The translations under genes and the position numbers were made by a program. The notes beneath the pieces are model-generated. The model saw nothing but the letters and a program-made list of their open reading frames with translations, did not search any database and was not told where the DNA came from. A stretch of 64,000 nucleotides of DNA from Calonectria ilicicola (Eukaryota; Ascomycota; Sordariomycetes; Hypocreales; Nectriaceae), in contig CP085826.1 in assembly GCA_020809705.1 (NCBI GenBank), forward strand, positions 6,014,001-6,078,000. Direction: 5' to 3'. Positions 49,501-60,169 of the stretch are shown in pieces (position 1 is the stretch's first letter; each line of letters opens with the position of its first letter).

Positions 49501-52019
49501 TCGTGAAAAGATGGCTCGGATAAGATCTGACTTTTCCCTTTGCTCGGAGCTGCGAAGGAACTTGAGGAAAAATTCCAAACCAGCAGTATCGTTGGGAACA
49601 ACAATGTCAACAAACCGAGTATCCATCTCTGACTTTTCGAGTCGTTCGGAGCTGCACAATCTTGCCGCATCGGCCTCGCTCAAACTGGCCCACCATTGCA
49701 AAGCTGGCAAAAGAAGTTGTGTCCTCGTAGTAGAAGCGACTCCTCGAACCTCATTAACAGTCTTCAAGAGTCTGCTCTTGACTAAAATTAGAGGTGTGCT
49801 GACAATGTGCGAAGTAAGGAAAGTTAGTAGCGAAAGTCTGCCGGGCTGGGACAGGTGATCCTTCTTGTCTAAAGCAGGGTTTGGCTTCGTCTGATATTTA
49901 CCTTGTTCGATAGAAGTCCTTAGCACAGCAGAAATGTGTTCAGGGTCCATCACACACTCCTCGACAGTAGGGAGGATTTGCAGGTGGAGAATCTTGGCCA
50001 CCACATCAGCTGATAGCGAAGTTACAACCTTGGACTTGCCATACAAGCAGCCTTCGCCCCATGTGTTCAATCCATTCGATGGAACTGGCGGCGTGTATAG
50101 GCCTGTAAGCACGGTAATTAGGTCTGCAGCAGATTTTCTAACTCGCTTTGAGGGGTCGCTAAGTGCTGTAATGCAATAGGGCACCAGAGACTGGAGATCC
50201 GCTTTATCAGCATCGCCAGCCTTGAGCCTTCTCTTGATCATATCCAGAGCTGCAACACGGGCTAGTGCTGGATACGGACCGCACCAAATGCGGATAAAGA
50301 AGCTGAAATAAGTACACTCTTTAAAGGCTGTCAGCCTGTGAAGCTTGGGGTTCTGTTCGAATTTGGCCAGCAATTCGGCATCCTGAGACTTTTCAGAAAC
50401 TATTGAGAAAAAGATGTGACTGAATTCGTCAAAGATCTCCGCAGGCTGAGACAAGAGGCAAGGCGACAATCCTTCAGGTCGCTTGGAAACTTCATCCAAA
50501 AGCACACCAATATCTTGAGGCTGCTTGGTCTGGGTTGTGTCCACCATTTGGTCGTCTTTCGTGGCTGAAGGCAGTCGTCGGGAGCGGAAGGACAGATCAA
50601 GCTTCATCTCCAATTCCTCAATGTCGAATTTAACATCCTCAATCACAGACTGAATAATGTCGCCAGACTTTCCTGTGTTCTGGGAGAGCGTGATTAGGGC
50701 GGATCCAAGTTCTCTTCGTAGTGCGCCGTCCTCGTCATTGTCATCATTCAGTCTATGAGCAGTCAAGATTAGGGACTTGAAGATGACAGCAATTTGCTTC
50801 TCCTTCAAAATTGTGCTGCTGAGAATAGCCATAATAGTGGCAAGTCCGCGGGAATCGCCCTTCTTTGTAAGTCTCTCGATCAGGGCCAAACACAAGCCAT
50901 TGGCGAGCTTGTCAACTCGGCGTTCCTGTCCAATCTCGACAAGCAAGTTACCAATATCCGAGACTTTCATCAGAGCCTTGGTCGTCTTGCTGCTCATTTG
51001 CTTTGCAGATCGATACTGCGCAAGAATGGCTAGGCACACCAGTCCAGGTCTGACAGTCTCGTTGGTCCAGCCGTAGACAGTTTGATCCATGAAGGCTGTG
51101 ACGGCAATATCCTCAAGATTTCCCTTTGACACGAATACTGCGATGGCCATGTAAGAGGCGATCTGGATGCTGGGGACCTTCTTCATGACAAGTGATTCTT
51201 GAAAAATGGGACCCAGGCGGACGAGCAAAGCCTGGTCATTTTCGCTCTGTACGGCCGACCTTCCTGATTTTGTCCTATCCAAGATACCACTAACAGCTTC
51301 CGTCATTATGCCAGCCCAGAAGGAAATTATAGCAGGGTAATGAAACTGCATCCGGCAGGATTCAAGAGTATACTCGGAGATGAGCGTAAGGAACGCAGGG
51401 TGGTGGATACATTGGTGAACCAGAACTGATCTAGGTGGCGAAGTTGCCGAGCGAACGTAGGGATCAAGGAATCGGAATTCGTGGGGAAGCTTTTTCGGGA
51501 GGATAGATAGAAGGGTTGCAAATGCTGGGATGGTGTGGTAAGGAAGGAACGCCAGTAGGAGGGGGCCTGTGTTCTCCTCATGAATTCTAGTTTGAAGGTC
51601 AGCCATCAGTTTCACAAAGAATTTCAAACGCCCAAGACATACTTGAATCGACGAATTAGCCACTCAATAGCCTTGATAGCGGGCATAAGTCGCAGCCGGC
51701 TACCAGCAAGGCGAAGAAACGCTTCAACGCGACGGTCAAGCTCTTTGTTTTCTGCCGCGCTAAGCTGGGTACGGTCCTCATTTTGACTCTCCTCGCTGAA
51801 TATCGTCGACTGGAACTGCGCGAATCGGGAATCGAGCTGGCAAAGCTCTTCGAAGCCTGGGTAGCATGTGGTGTACAGAGTCTGGTAGCTCTGAGTCGCG
51901 GCAACCCGAGGCTCCCAAATCAAGGACTTGGAGTGAGCAGCCTTTTGCGCCTTGACATTGAGCGTGGTCTTGGAGTTGGCGGCCACCTGCGCCAATTGGG
52001 CGGCAAGAGAGGTCGCCAT
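46507..52019 (-). CDS. UTP10: U3 small nucleolar RNA-associated protein 10 (HEATR1 family)
   Basis: Coding is complement(join(46507..47412,47461..51586,51643..52019)), 1802 aa, close to yeast Utp10 (1769 aa). Donors are GTATGT and GTAAGA; the last intron has a GCTAACT branch. The protein is almost entirely helical HEAT-like repeats. The N-terminus (MATSLAAQLAQVAANS, then the SLIWEPRVAATQSYQTLY block) is the conserved UTP10 start, and the last 300 residues match the BP28 C-terminal domain. It belongs to the t-UTP/UtpA subcomplex of the small-subunit processome, which binds nascent pre-rRNA and couples Pol I transcription to 18S processing. It is divergent to the esterase gene at 52858, 838 nt between start codons. 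Confidence 0.95.
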
Positions 52020-52857
52020 TGTGACAAGCGCAGTGCCTCGGGCTGCTGGAGGTTGTTGGAGGGGGATATCGATGAACTTGACTTTCACAACATCAAAGTG
52101 AAGGCTGCGCCGAAATTTTTTGGCACGGAAAAAGATGGACCGGGATTTTTTTTGTTATCGATAAAGCCAGACACCACCCAACCAGAACGAGTTCATGTCG
52201 ACTGCGGGCTACCCCACCGTCGGATCCACCATGATGTCTAAATCTTGCACCCCCAAAAACCCCCAACATGGACTTTCATCTGAGTCTTGGAGAATCAAGA
52301 GATGGGAAACGGAAGCTCAGATAGGCATACTGTTAAATTGACGTGTCGGCGGTTTTTTTCCCCCCTCCTCTTCTATGTCTACAGATAGCCAGCATTAATC
52401 CAATTCACCCACGGACTCGACGGGAGGTATAGGAAACTGCAAATCGCCACAGCTTCGTGCAAACGGCGTTATTCCTTCCACCAAGGATAATATATTCGGT
52501 CCCTGTTAAAAAAAAAATACAATAATTTTCCATCCTAGCTTAATAAACCGATTCACAGTGGTAATGGTTCCTAATTCATCAACTCGAACGGCCCACCCTG
52601 ATTCAGTCGCTGTCAGGCCCGGCTTTCATTATTGGCGCGGAACCCCCACTGTGGAACAAAACCAGCGGCATGACGGGACCAAGGCCAAACATGCGGCAAC
52701 TTGGCCAGTACAGAACTCAGCTATCCATCTATATCTACTGGCTAGACCGTTCATTTAACCTGTCCTAATTTACTCGTCAATTTGACCACCTTTCTTCTCA
52801 ATACCACACAAACTAGACACTGTCAAGGACTGCGCACTCTCAACCACCAACCCCATC
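52020..52857. other. bidirectional promoter region, UTP10 and IAH1-like
   Basis: A shared 838-nt intergenic stretch, with T-rich and C-rich tracts at about 52351-52366 and an A-run at 52508-52516. No gene is seen. Confidence 0.6.
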
Positions 52858-53826
52858 ATGGCGGTAAGACTGACTCCCAAGTTTGGCCGCATCTTCACGC
52901 GTAGCTTTGATATTGACCATTTGTAAAGTCCAGTTACCCTCAGTTGGTTCTCTTCGGGGACTCCTTGTTTCAACATGCTGTCGAAACATTTGGCAGTTTT
53001 TCCCTTCAAGGCGCCCTACAACATCGTAGGTTCAACCTGTATCAGCATTTGGAAGAAGCCCGAGGACTGATAATTTCTTCAAGACTTTTGGCGACGCCTT
53101 GATGTGATGAACCGCGGGCTATCGGGGTGGACCTCTGCGCACGCCATTCAGCATGTCCCTGACATCTTTCCAGAGCGCAGCGGTAATTTGGGTCCCAAGA
53201 TGGATTATCTGGTATGCGACCCGCCTTTCCAGGCCTGATACTTCCCAGCTCACAGTTGAAAGGTTGTCTTGTTTGGGGCAAACGATGCTGTTTTGGATCT
53301 TCCCACTACCTCCCAGCATGTTCCTCTGGAACAATACAAGGCTAATCTGACCAAGATCATTAACCACCCTCGCATTACTGCGCACAATCCCAAGATTCTT
53401 CTAGTCGCGCCTCCTCCAGTAGATCAGTTCAAAGTAGCGATTCGCAACATGGCGGCGGGCCACTCTCAAGCAATTCGAACTTCGACAAACAGCGCTGCTT
53501 ATTCCGAGGCAGCCCGACAGGTAGCCCGGGAGAACCCTGGCGTGGTGCTTATTGATCTCCATAAAGCCATAATGGATAGGGCTATTGAACTGAGCCCCGG
53601 AGACTACCAGCCTGGTGGACCGGCGCTCGGTTCAGTTGAGAACGGAAAGTCAGGTGCCCTTAATGAACTTTTACCTGATGGTCTACACATGGGGGAAGAG
53701 GCATACAAGATTTTCTTTGATCTCCTCCGCCCAGAAATCGGCCAGGAGTGGCATGGTCTGGCTGAGGATGACCGCACGGGATGGGTTCTTCCAGACTGGA
53801 AGGTGATCACAGTGGAAAAGCAGTGA
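52858..53826 (+). CDS. IAH1: GDSL/SGNH esterase, isoamyl acetate-hydrolysing (IAH1-like)
   Basis: Coding is join(52858..52863,52929..53025,53084..53211,53263..53826), 264 aa. The first coding exon is only six bases (ATG GCG). SGNH blocks are all present: LVLFGDSLF with nucleophile Ser14, RRLDVMNRGLSGW (Gly of the oxyanion hole), VVLFGANDA (Asn84), and LLPDGLHMGEE with Asp216 and His219 completing the triad. Yeast Iah1 (238 aa) hydrolyses acetate esters such as isoamyl acetate. Splices join conserved text (DYL to VVLFGAND). Intron 2 has a weak donor (GTAGGT) and CTGAT branch; intron 3 has GTATGC. No signal peptide, so it is probably cytosolic. Confidence 0.9.
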
Positions 53827-55822
53827 ACCCTTTCGGAACACTAGATAAATATGTTAGACAAGAATTTAGACATAATAGAACTTTGAGTGTCTTAAGAGCG
53901 CCTCACATTGCACTGTGTAGGGGTGAAATTTATTAGAAGGTTGTGCACACAAGGTTTATAAACGAAATACGGGTGTTCGCTGTTGTGTTGGGCTAAATAG
54001 ACAGTTAGAGGCATGGTACAAGACAGAAAGGTTCTGATGATAAAACGAGGACCAGCATGGTCCAATAAAATTCTTAAAAGTTGGTTCGTTGCGATGGGCG
54101 TGACTGATCCTATTAATTTTCGGGAGTGCCATTCCGAGATGCAATGCGATCGCTTCTTCCCAAGATGCAAATGAGGTATCATTTGTCAACTTGGTAATGA
54201 CCCACCGGCTGCTAAATAGGCAACGGGTAACAGAGACTCCGTAGGATTCCTTGGCAATGGTGATCCCTAACCAATAGGGTCAGATTTATCAGCAGATGAA
54301 CTACATATGCGCATCACGAGAATGGAGGGGGTGGTGATGGTCGTGGCTTCAATCCGGAAATAAGTGTCGCGCCAGCAGTCAGCCACTCTCATGTTTTTCG
54401 CACCCACTTGCTGTTTTCGGGTGGGACGGCACATTTCGTCACATATGCCCATCATCAAACGATTGAAACAAACCACTCAGTCGCGAACGTTTGAATTAAG
54501 GATGTTGGCAGCGAAGACAGCATGCGAACAAAAAGACGAATTACCAGGGCACTTTTTTTTAGAAAGAAAGAAAGAAAGAAAGAAGCCTGTCCATCTTACA
54601 ATGCGCTAGATATCTATGGTGTTACACACCAATGACGCCAGGGCTTCTTCGGCACAGCAGAAACCGAGACATTGTGTAGATAACTCGGAGCGGTCGGGGT
54701 GGGGGTTATTTGCCTCCTGGCTCAAAATTGAATCAGAGCACATGATTATTTATACATGTAGGAATGAAACGGGCTTTGAATGCTAGGACCGACTCGTCGC
54801 CCGAGCCAGGCACTCAGCCATCCATCTCAGCCAACGAGGGCTCTCCACAGGCGCTAGAGCAACCGCCACGTTAGCGCGCCCCCCGCCCGCAACCGACAGC
54901 CTCCCATGCCAACTTATCCTTGACGTTGAACGTCCATCCGTGCCCCATTCAACTTTATATCCTCCATCCGACATCGTGTCGCCCTCGCCTTTTGCCTCTT
55001 CCTCCTCGCCACTTCTTTTCTTTATACCCGGCGACTGCCTCTCGACGAGAACTTGACTTCTGCCTTATCCGCTTTCCGAGCCCGCTCCTCTCTCTGTTCG
55101 CTGCCTGCACCCAAGCCGTCCTGCCATCTGTCCCTCCCAGCTCAGACCTGACAATCACGTTGAAACCCCCTTTACTCAACCGAGATCCCACGAGCCTCCG
55201 CGTCAGCTTCTGCCTCGCGATCCTATACGTCTTGTTTCCCGACCATTTACGTCCCTTGGTCCCTCCTTTCTAAGGCCGCTTTCGGGTCCAACACTTGCCA
55301 TCCGATTAGGCATCCCACCTGCATCAGACCCATCTTGGCCATTTCACGTTCACTCCTTCGATCGCGACCAGCTTTATTTTCCACCAAACGCACCATCGTT
55401 CAGATTTTCCATATTCCATTGTATTGATTGATTCCACACCTTGAGGCTATCTACTTTGCAACCGGGCGATTCTTCAAAGATCGCCTCTTGTCGCCACGGG
55501 GCCTCTTGGTCTTTGCTCGGCCATGTGGTGGGGGAGGTGGACCTCGTGAACTGATACTTGGGGATCGAGGTCGCAAGAGTCCAACAGAGCTGTTGGGAAT
55601 ACAGAGATTGCATGCATCCCATGATTCCATGAGGCGCTACGAATAATCACCAATTCCTGCGCCTTGGTTCTTTGGAACCGCCCTCCCCCTTCCACCATTT
55701 TGCCACATCTGTGAGACTTGCTTGGCCGTTCAACCACATATCCGCTGGTGCCTTCCTTTCATTTCCTTTGATTGCTCTACGACTACGATTCTGTGCTCCT
55801 GTGTTTCTACAACTCGTCGGGA
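53827..55822. other. 2-kb intergenic with long pyrimidine-rich leader
   Basis: No gene is supported. The part nearest the IAH1-like gene is AT-rich 3' sequence. About 54920-55300 is C/T-rich and reads as promoter or long 5' leader of the 55823 gene. An AAAG microsatellite lies within. Confidence 0.6.
54560..54586. repeat. AAAG microsatellite
   Basis: About six AAAG units directly after a T-run, in non-coding DNA. Confidence 0.85.
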
Positions 55823-57766
55823 ATGGATTCACGATTTCCTGCCAGTCGCGAAGATCTGTATAGCCTACAGATGGAACTGAAGCAAGTCCAGTACACGCAG
55901 AGTAACCATGCAGAGCGGCTCTCACGACTGGAGAAGCGTCAGGCCGACGAAGCTTCGATAAAGTCTGTCTGGAACTCTCCTTTCCCCGGCGTTCTCAGTG
56001 GCACCCCTCAAACAGGTAGCTTTTTTGTTCAAATTATTCTCCTCATACAAAGCCTCCCACTCTTGAATAGTTCTAACGGTCAATCTCTAGGTCCGGTACA
56101 AATGCCACACGCTGATGTGTTTGACGATTTGGACGAGCAAGGTGAGCAACTTCTAGGCTCCCTTCATCTGGGTCCCGCCGAGGAAGAACCAGTTCGCCGC
56201 GGTGCTGCATCTCGGGCCAATAGCGTTCGTTTCGACGAGAGCGCCCTGCACGGCTCAAACTGGGCTGGCCAGAGCAGTCGCCACTCAGGTGACTTCGGTC
56301 CTATGCGACCTGGAAGTGGGTTGCTGATGGAGCGCTCACTCTCTCACAAATCAGACGGCAGACACAGTTCCGCTGGACATTCAGTGCATTCCCATCACTC
56401 TGTTGCTTCGGGCCGGGCCAGCAGCTTGGGCCTCGATAACAACTTTGGCGTGGGTGACGATGACGATGATTCCTTCGGTATCCCAGAGCCCCCACCTGCA
56501 TTCTTTGTGCTGGGCACAGTTCCTTCGATTATCCGGTGTTGGCTGACAACCAACTTTGCACATCCGACTCTGCTTTACGCCGACGTGTGTTCTGGATCTC
56601 AAAAGTCCACTGTTGATCTTTCACTTCTCAAGGAGCTTGACTTGCTAGATGAAATTCATCGTGAGGTCGACGGCGTATTGCGCGTGAGACTGAATGTGTT
56701 TTTTGCCGAAGCTGTCATCACCCATCATGCGAATCGTTCCGGTAGTCCTAGAGGGCCGGTTCCCTTCATTTCCGTCCTCTTCGAAGTCGTCGGCACTGAG
56801 CTAGTTTCTCAGCACACTGAACAAAAGCCAATGCGTATCTTTATCGGCAGTGATGCCTTGAGGGCTCACTCTTCAGACATTCTCTTCTCTCAAAACACTA
56901 TGACGCTTTATAGCAGTGATCGTGATCGTCTACAGGTGCCGTTTGTGCGTCCCGAACATGATGCAGTGTTTCGAAACCTTTGCACAACCAACATCACCCA
57001 TGATAAGCACAAGCTCAATGCCAACGCAACACCTTTTGTTTTAGGAGAGGCCAGTCAAATTTCAGCTCGAGAAGGTAACTCCGACGTAGGATCCAATATC
57101 CAGCAAGACGATGAGTCGCATGGCGGAGTGTCACCAATGGCTTCTCAAGCGATGCCCATCAAGGGCCCTGAGGCTAGCAGCAACATGTCTGATACGAGCG
57201 CCGAGATTGATAGGCCAATTCAAGATGGTAGCTCGGATGTGGCCAAAGAAGGCACGACCAGATCGTCGTCATCAGAGCCTCGTCGAGATTCGGCTGCGGG
57301 CATATGGGGTTCGTGGCGCCATGGCACAAGTAACGGAGTTGACAGTTCACGCGAAAATGGTCCTCTGAGCGGATACCAGCCGGCCGGCCGGGGCAATCGC
57401 AACATGAAGGTTTTGAGACCCCAGAAATCGGGGTCAACATCTGCCAGGACCGGTGCCTCGTACGAGCCTCCTCCTTCGTCCAAATCCTCCAGCGATGGTC
57501 GACGCAAAAGCCAGCCTAACCTCGGTGGAGAGAACAGCAATGGCAACGCCAGCCGATGGGACACAAAACGCTTGGCTAGCGTCAGCGGAGAATCCCGACC
57601 GCAAACGCAGCCTCAGTCGCAGCCTCAGTCACAGCCGCTCGCAAGCCGAGAGGCGCGCAACGCGAACACGCTGCCACGATCCGCCAACCCGGTCGGGGTT
57701 GCCTCGGCCTTCTCATGGATGACACCATCGATGAAGGCCAAGGGAACCACCACTGGCATGGATTAG
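55823..57766 (+). CDS. conserved filamentous-fungal protein, function unknown
   Basis: Preferred coding is join(55823..56015,56091..57766), 622 aa. The ATG (GGAATGG) starts a short N-terminal helix with heptad character (residues about 10-45: LYSLQMELKQVQ, then ERLSRLEKRQAD). A Ser/His-rich linker follows. Residues about 190-400 form a compact, conserved-looking domain: PPPAFFVLGTVPSIIRCWLT, then LLYADVCSGSQKS, LRVRLNVFFAEAVI, ISVLFEVVGTE and RIFIGSDALRAHSSDILFSQ. Beyond about 420 it is disordered, Ser/Arg/Gln-rich, with a QPQSQPQSQP repeat. I do not recognise a named family. The domain mixes beta-rich segments, so an enzyme or binding fold is possible. The 75-nt intron (donor GTAGCT, branch TCTAAC, acceptor CTCTAG) is stop-free and a multiple of three. 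Confidence 0.78.
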   Translation: MDSRFPASREDLYSLQMELKQVQYTQSNHAERLSRLEKRQADEASIKSVWNSPFPGVLSGTPQTGSFFVQIILLIQSLPLLNSSNGQSLGPVQMPHADVFDDLDEQGEQLLGSLHLGPAEEEPVRRGAASRANSVRFDESALHGSNWAGQSSRHSGDFGPMRPGSGLLMERSLSHKSDGRHSSAGHSVHSHHSVASGRASSLGLDNNFGVGDDDDDSFGIPEPPPAFFVLGTVPSIIRCWLTTNFAHPTLLYADVCSGSQKSTVDLSLLKELDLLDEIHREVDGVLRVRLNVFFAEAVITHHANRSGSPRGPVPFISVLFEVVGTELVSQHTEQKPMRIFIGSDALRAHSSDILFSQNTMTLYSSDRDRLQVPFVRPEHDAVFRNLCTTNITHDKHKLNANATPFVLGEASQISAREGNSDVGSNIQQDDESHGGVSPMASQAMPIKGPEASSNMSDTSAEIDRPIQDGSSDVAKEGTTRSSSSEPRRDSAAGIWGSWRHGTSNGVDSSRENGPLSGYQPAGRGNRNMKVLRPQKSGSTSARTGASYEPPPSSKSSSDGRRKSQPNLGGENSNGNASRWDTKRLASVSGESRPQTQPQSQPQSQPLASREARNANTLPRSANPVGVASAFSWMTPSMKAKGTTTGMD

Positions 57767-58173
57767 TATGCAAGCGATAATGGCTAGCTCAATATTGTTG
57801 TTGTTGTCGTTGTTGCTGTCTTTTTTTTTTTTTTTGCTGTTCGTATGTTTGATGGATTAATTTTGGACTCCTTCTAGATTCTGCCCACAACGTTCGTGAG
57901 GTATGGTTTCAACTAGAAATAGTAGAGGAGGAAATTCACGTTGCAACCACGACGGGGATCGGGGATGATAGTAATGTTACATAGTCACGGCAGCTCAATG
58001 TAATTCATGAAACTTGACAAAAGACGGCGCTGCAAAGCCCCATCAGGAACAATGCAAAACAAAATGACCAAATTATAAATGTCTATGGGACTGTGTCCAG
58101 GGTTGTCTATTGTATTTGTGCCATGCTGCTCCAGGCTTGCTCTGGCGGACATATACCATGGATGGCTCAAGGC
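57767..58173. other. intergenic between convergent genes
   Basis: A TTG/TTGTCG repeat and a T15 run (about 57795-57835) follow the stop of the 55823 gene. The rest is AT-rich 3' sequence. No gene is seen. Confidence 0.7.
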
Positions 58174-59125
58174 TCAAATCTTGGGACCGGGAGGCAGTAC
58201 TTCCCAAACTTTTTTCGTGTCAGCCATTGAGTGCTTGACAACGTTGAGGAGCCCCTTGAAGCCAGGATGGGAGGCATCCCCGACGCATTCATACATCCAG
58301 CTCTCGCTCGAGGTGACGGTGATGCCGGGCTCGGAGCGCAAACGATCCAGGGCGATGCCAACTTCGGCGGGATTGCAACTTGAAACGGCATCGGCAATGA
58401 TGTAGACGGAGTGGCCGGCGTCGCGCAGGTCGAGGGCGGTCTGGGTGATGCAGATGTGGGACTCGATGCCGACGAGGGCGACCTGGGCGGGACCGGAGGC
58501 CGAGAGCTCTGCCTGGACGGGCGGGATGAACATGGAGAAGCGCGTCTTGTCGTGGGGCGGCGCCGGCAGCAGGGCCGCGAGCTCGGGGACCGTCGGGCCC
58601 AGCTTGGCCGACGTCTGGGTGGTGGTGATGACGGGGACGGAGAAGGACTGGGAGAATTGGAGGAGCTTTCGCGTGGTGAGGACGCTGCAAGTAGGGTTTC
58701 AAGTCATGATCAGCAACTGGGCGGTGACGGTGCGGACGACGGCCGTGGTGTTTCGAGCAAGGCGGGGTAGCAGGTATTTGCGGTGGGAGAGATCGTACAT
58801 TTTGTCAAACTCGTAGATGGCACTGCGGAACTTGTCCTGGATGTCGCACACTCTTGTAAGTGGGAACCAATTAGCTTTTTTGGGATTCTTTTTTTCTTCG
58901 AAATTCCATTCCTATAGTTCCTCCTTTATTTTTTTTCTTTCGCTGATGTGGTTGGGGCGAGGCACATACAGAATCGCTGGGTTCTCTATCGGGAGGGTTC
59001 GCAGGTCAGTGTCATGCCATGATGATGACGCGGTGGGTGAGAGAGGAACGAGGACGAGCAACAGGGTGATGACGGTGGCAGCAGCACTCACTAAACCGCA
59101 GCTCACTGGGAGCAGATGACGACAT
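58174..59125 (-). CDS. isochorismatase-family cysteine hydrolase (ISOC2-like)
   Basis: Coding is complement(join(58174..58684,58799..58852,58970..58985,59092..59125)), 204 aa. Exons of 34, 16 and 54 nt precede the main exon; all junctions hold frame and rebuild the conserved text RFKNPAILVCDIQDKFRSAI. Catalytic features of the family are present: Asp20 in CDIQ, the VITTTQTSAKLGPTVPEL block with its Lys, and the nucleophile Cys113 in VGIESHICITQ. DLRDAGHSVYIIADAVSS follows, as usual. Length is typical of ISOC1/2 proteins (about 200 aa). Substrate is unknown; relatives hydrolyse small amides or are uncharacterised. Donors are GTGAGT, GTATGT and GTACGA. A short Ser-rich N-terminus gives no clear targeting signal. 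Confidence 0.9.
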
Positions 59126-60169
59126 GGTGCGTATTTGCAAGGCTCTGGTATATCGATTGGGTTGAGCAAGAAGGCTTCCGAGGCCGGAGGAGGGAGTCGT
59201 GGCGCGGTTGGACAAAGGTTGCGGGTGGTGATGTCGCTGCTGCTGTGGTTGGCGGTGGTGGATGTAGCGGGCAAGGCTGAGATAACGGCCGCCAGACGAC
59301 GGGAGAGCAGTTGGCCGCCTGAGGACACGTCGACTAGTGAGGGCGCCGGCGCAGGAACCACGCATGGCCAGCAAGCTAGAAGCTCGGCGAGGACAGGATA
59401 GGTAAGGGCTGGTCAAACAATGGAAAGGGAGAGAGAGAGAGCGGTGTCGTCGAGGCGGCCCTAAGTGTGAGTATGTGTGCGTGTGTGCGTATGTGGGTGT
59501 GTGCAGTGATTGAGCACCGGGAAATCAGGGCGCGATTCCCAACGACGACGGAATGGGGTCTTGGGTCTTGGGGGGGTCTTGGGTGCAAGACATTGTGTGT
59601 GAGTCGGCGGGCGGCCACCAGAGATCGATCGGCTCCAGGCCTTTGGATCCCAAGTTGGGGGTGCGCGGGGCAGCCAGGTCAGGCGGAAGAGGCGGGAAGC
59701 GGGGGCGGGCGACACATACTTACGGGGTGCATGCGGGGCTACGGCGCTGTATTTTAGGGGCGAGACAAGGGCCCGTTGGGGCTGTCCTTGTGTAAATCTA
59801 TACTTGACTGACTATTCCAAATACTCGCCCGCCCTTCAACATCCCACCCCCCCGGTCTCAACTCGGGATATTTGAGTCTTGTATCTGCCGATCAAGGGAG
59901 CGAGTCCCCGTCATCGACTTGCACATCACTCAGTTTCTACATACAAATTCCAACCATCGCCTGATTTTTTTTATTTTTCTTCATTTATAACTCAGCCAGC
60001 CAGTCTATGTATAGTATTCATCTAGCAGCAGCCACATCTATAAGTAACGTACGTAGTTAGTGGATGGCTCCTCAACAGGTCCAAGAAATGTAAACAAAAT
60101 ATGCAACACGAAAAAACATGCAATCCCCCAAAACTCCGCTCAATGCATCCGTCTATCCTTCCCCCCTTT
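59126..60169. other. intergenic: isochorismatase-gene promoter and midasin 3' end
   Basis: GT/TGTG-rich tract at about 59468-59510. No gene is seen. The right third is AT-rich and should be the midasin 3' untranslated region. Confidence 0.65.

Noticed and set aside
54920..55273. 117-codon Pro/Leu-rich plus-strand frame upstream of the 55823 gene
   Set aside because: It lies in a C/T-rich leader, does not begin with ATG and has no features beyond pyrimidine bias.
58289..58702. 137-codon frame rich in Arg, Pro and His over the isochorismatase gene
   Set aside because: Out-of-frame reading of GC-rich coding DNA; the overlapping frame has the catalytic residues.
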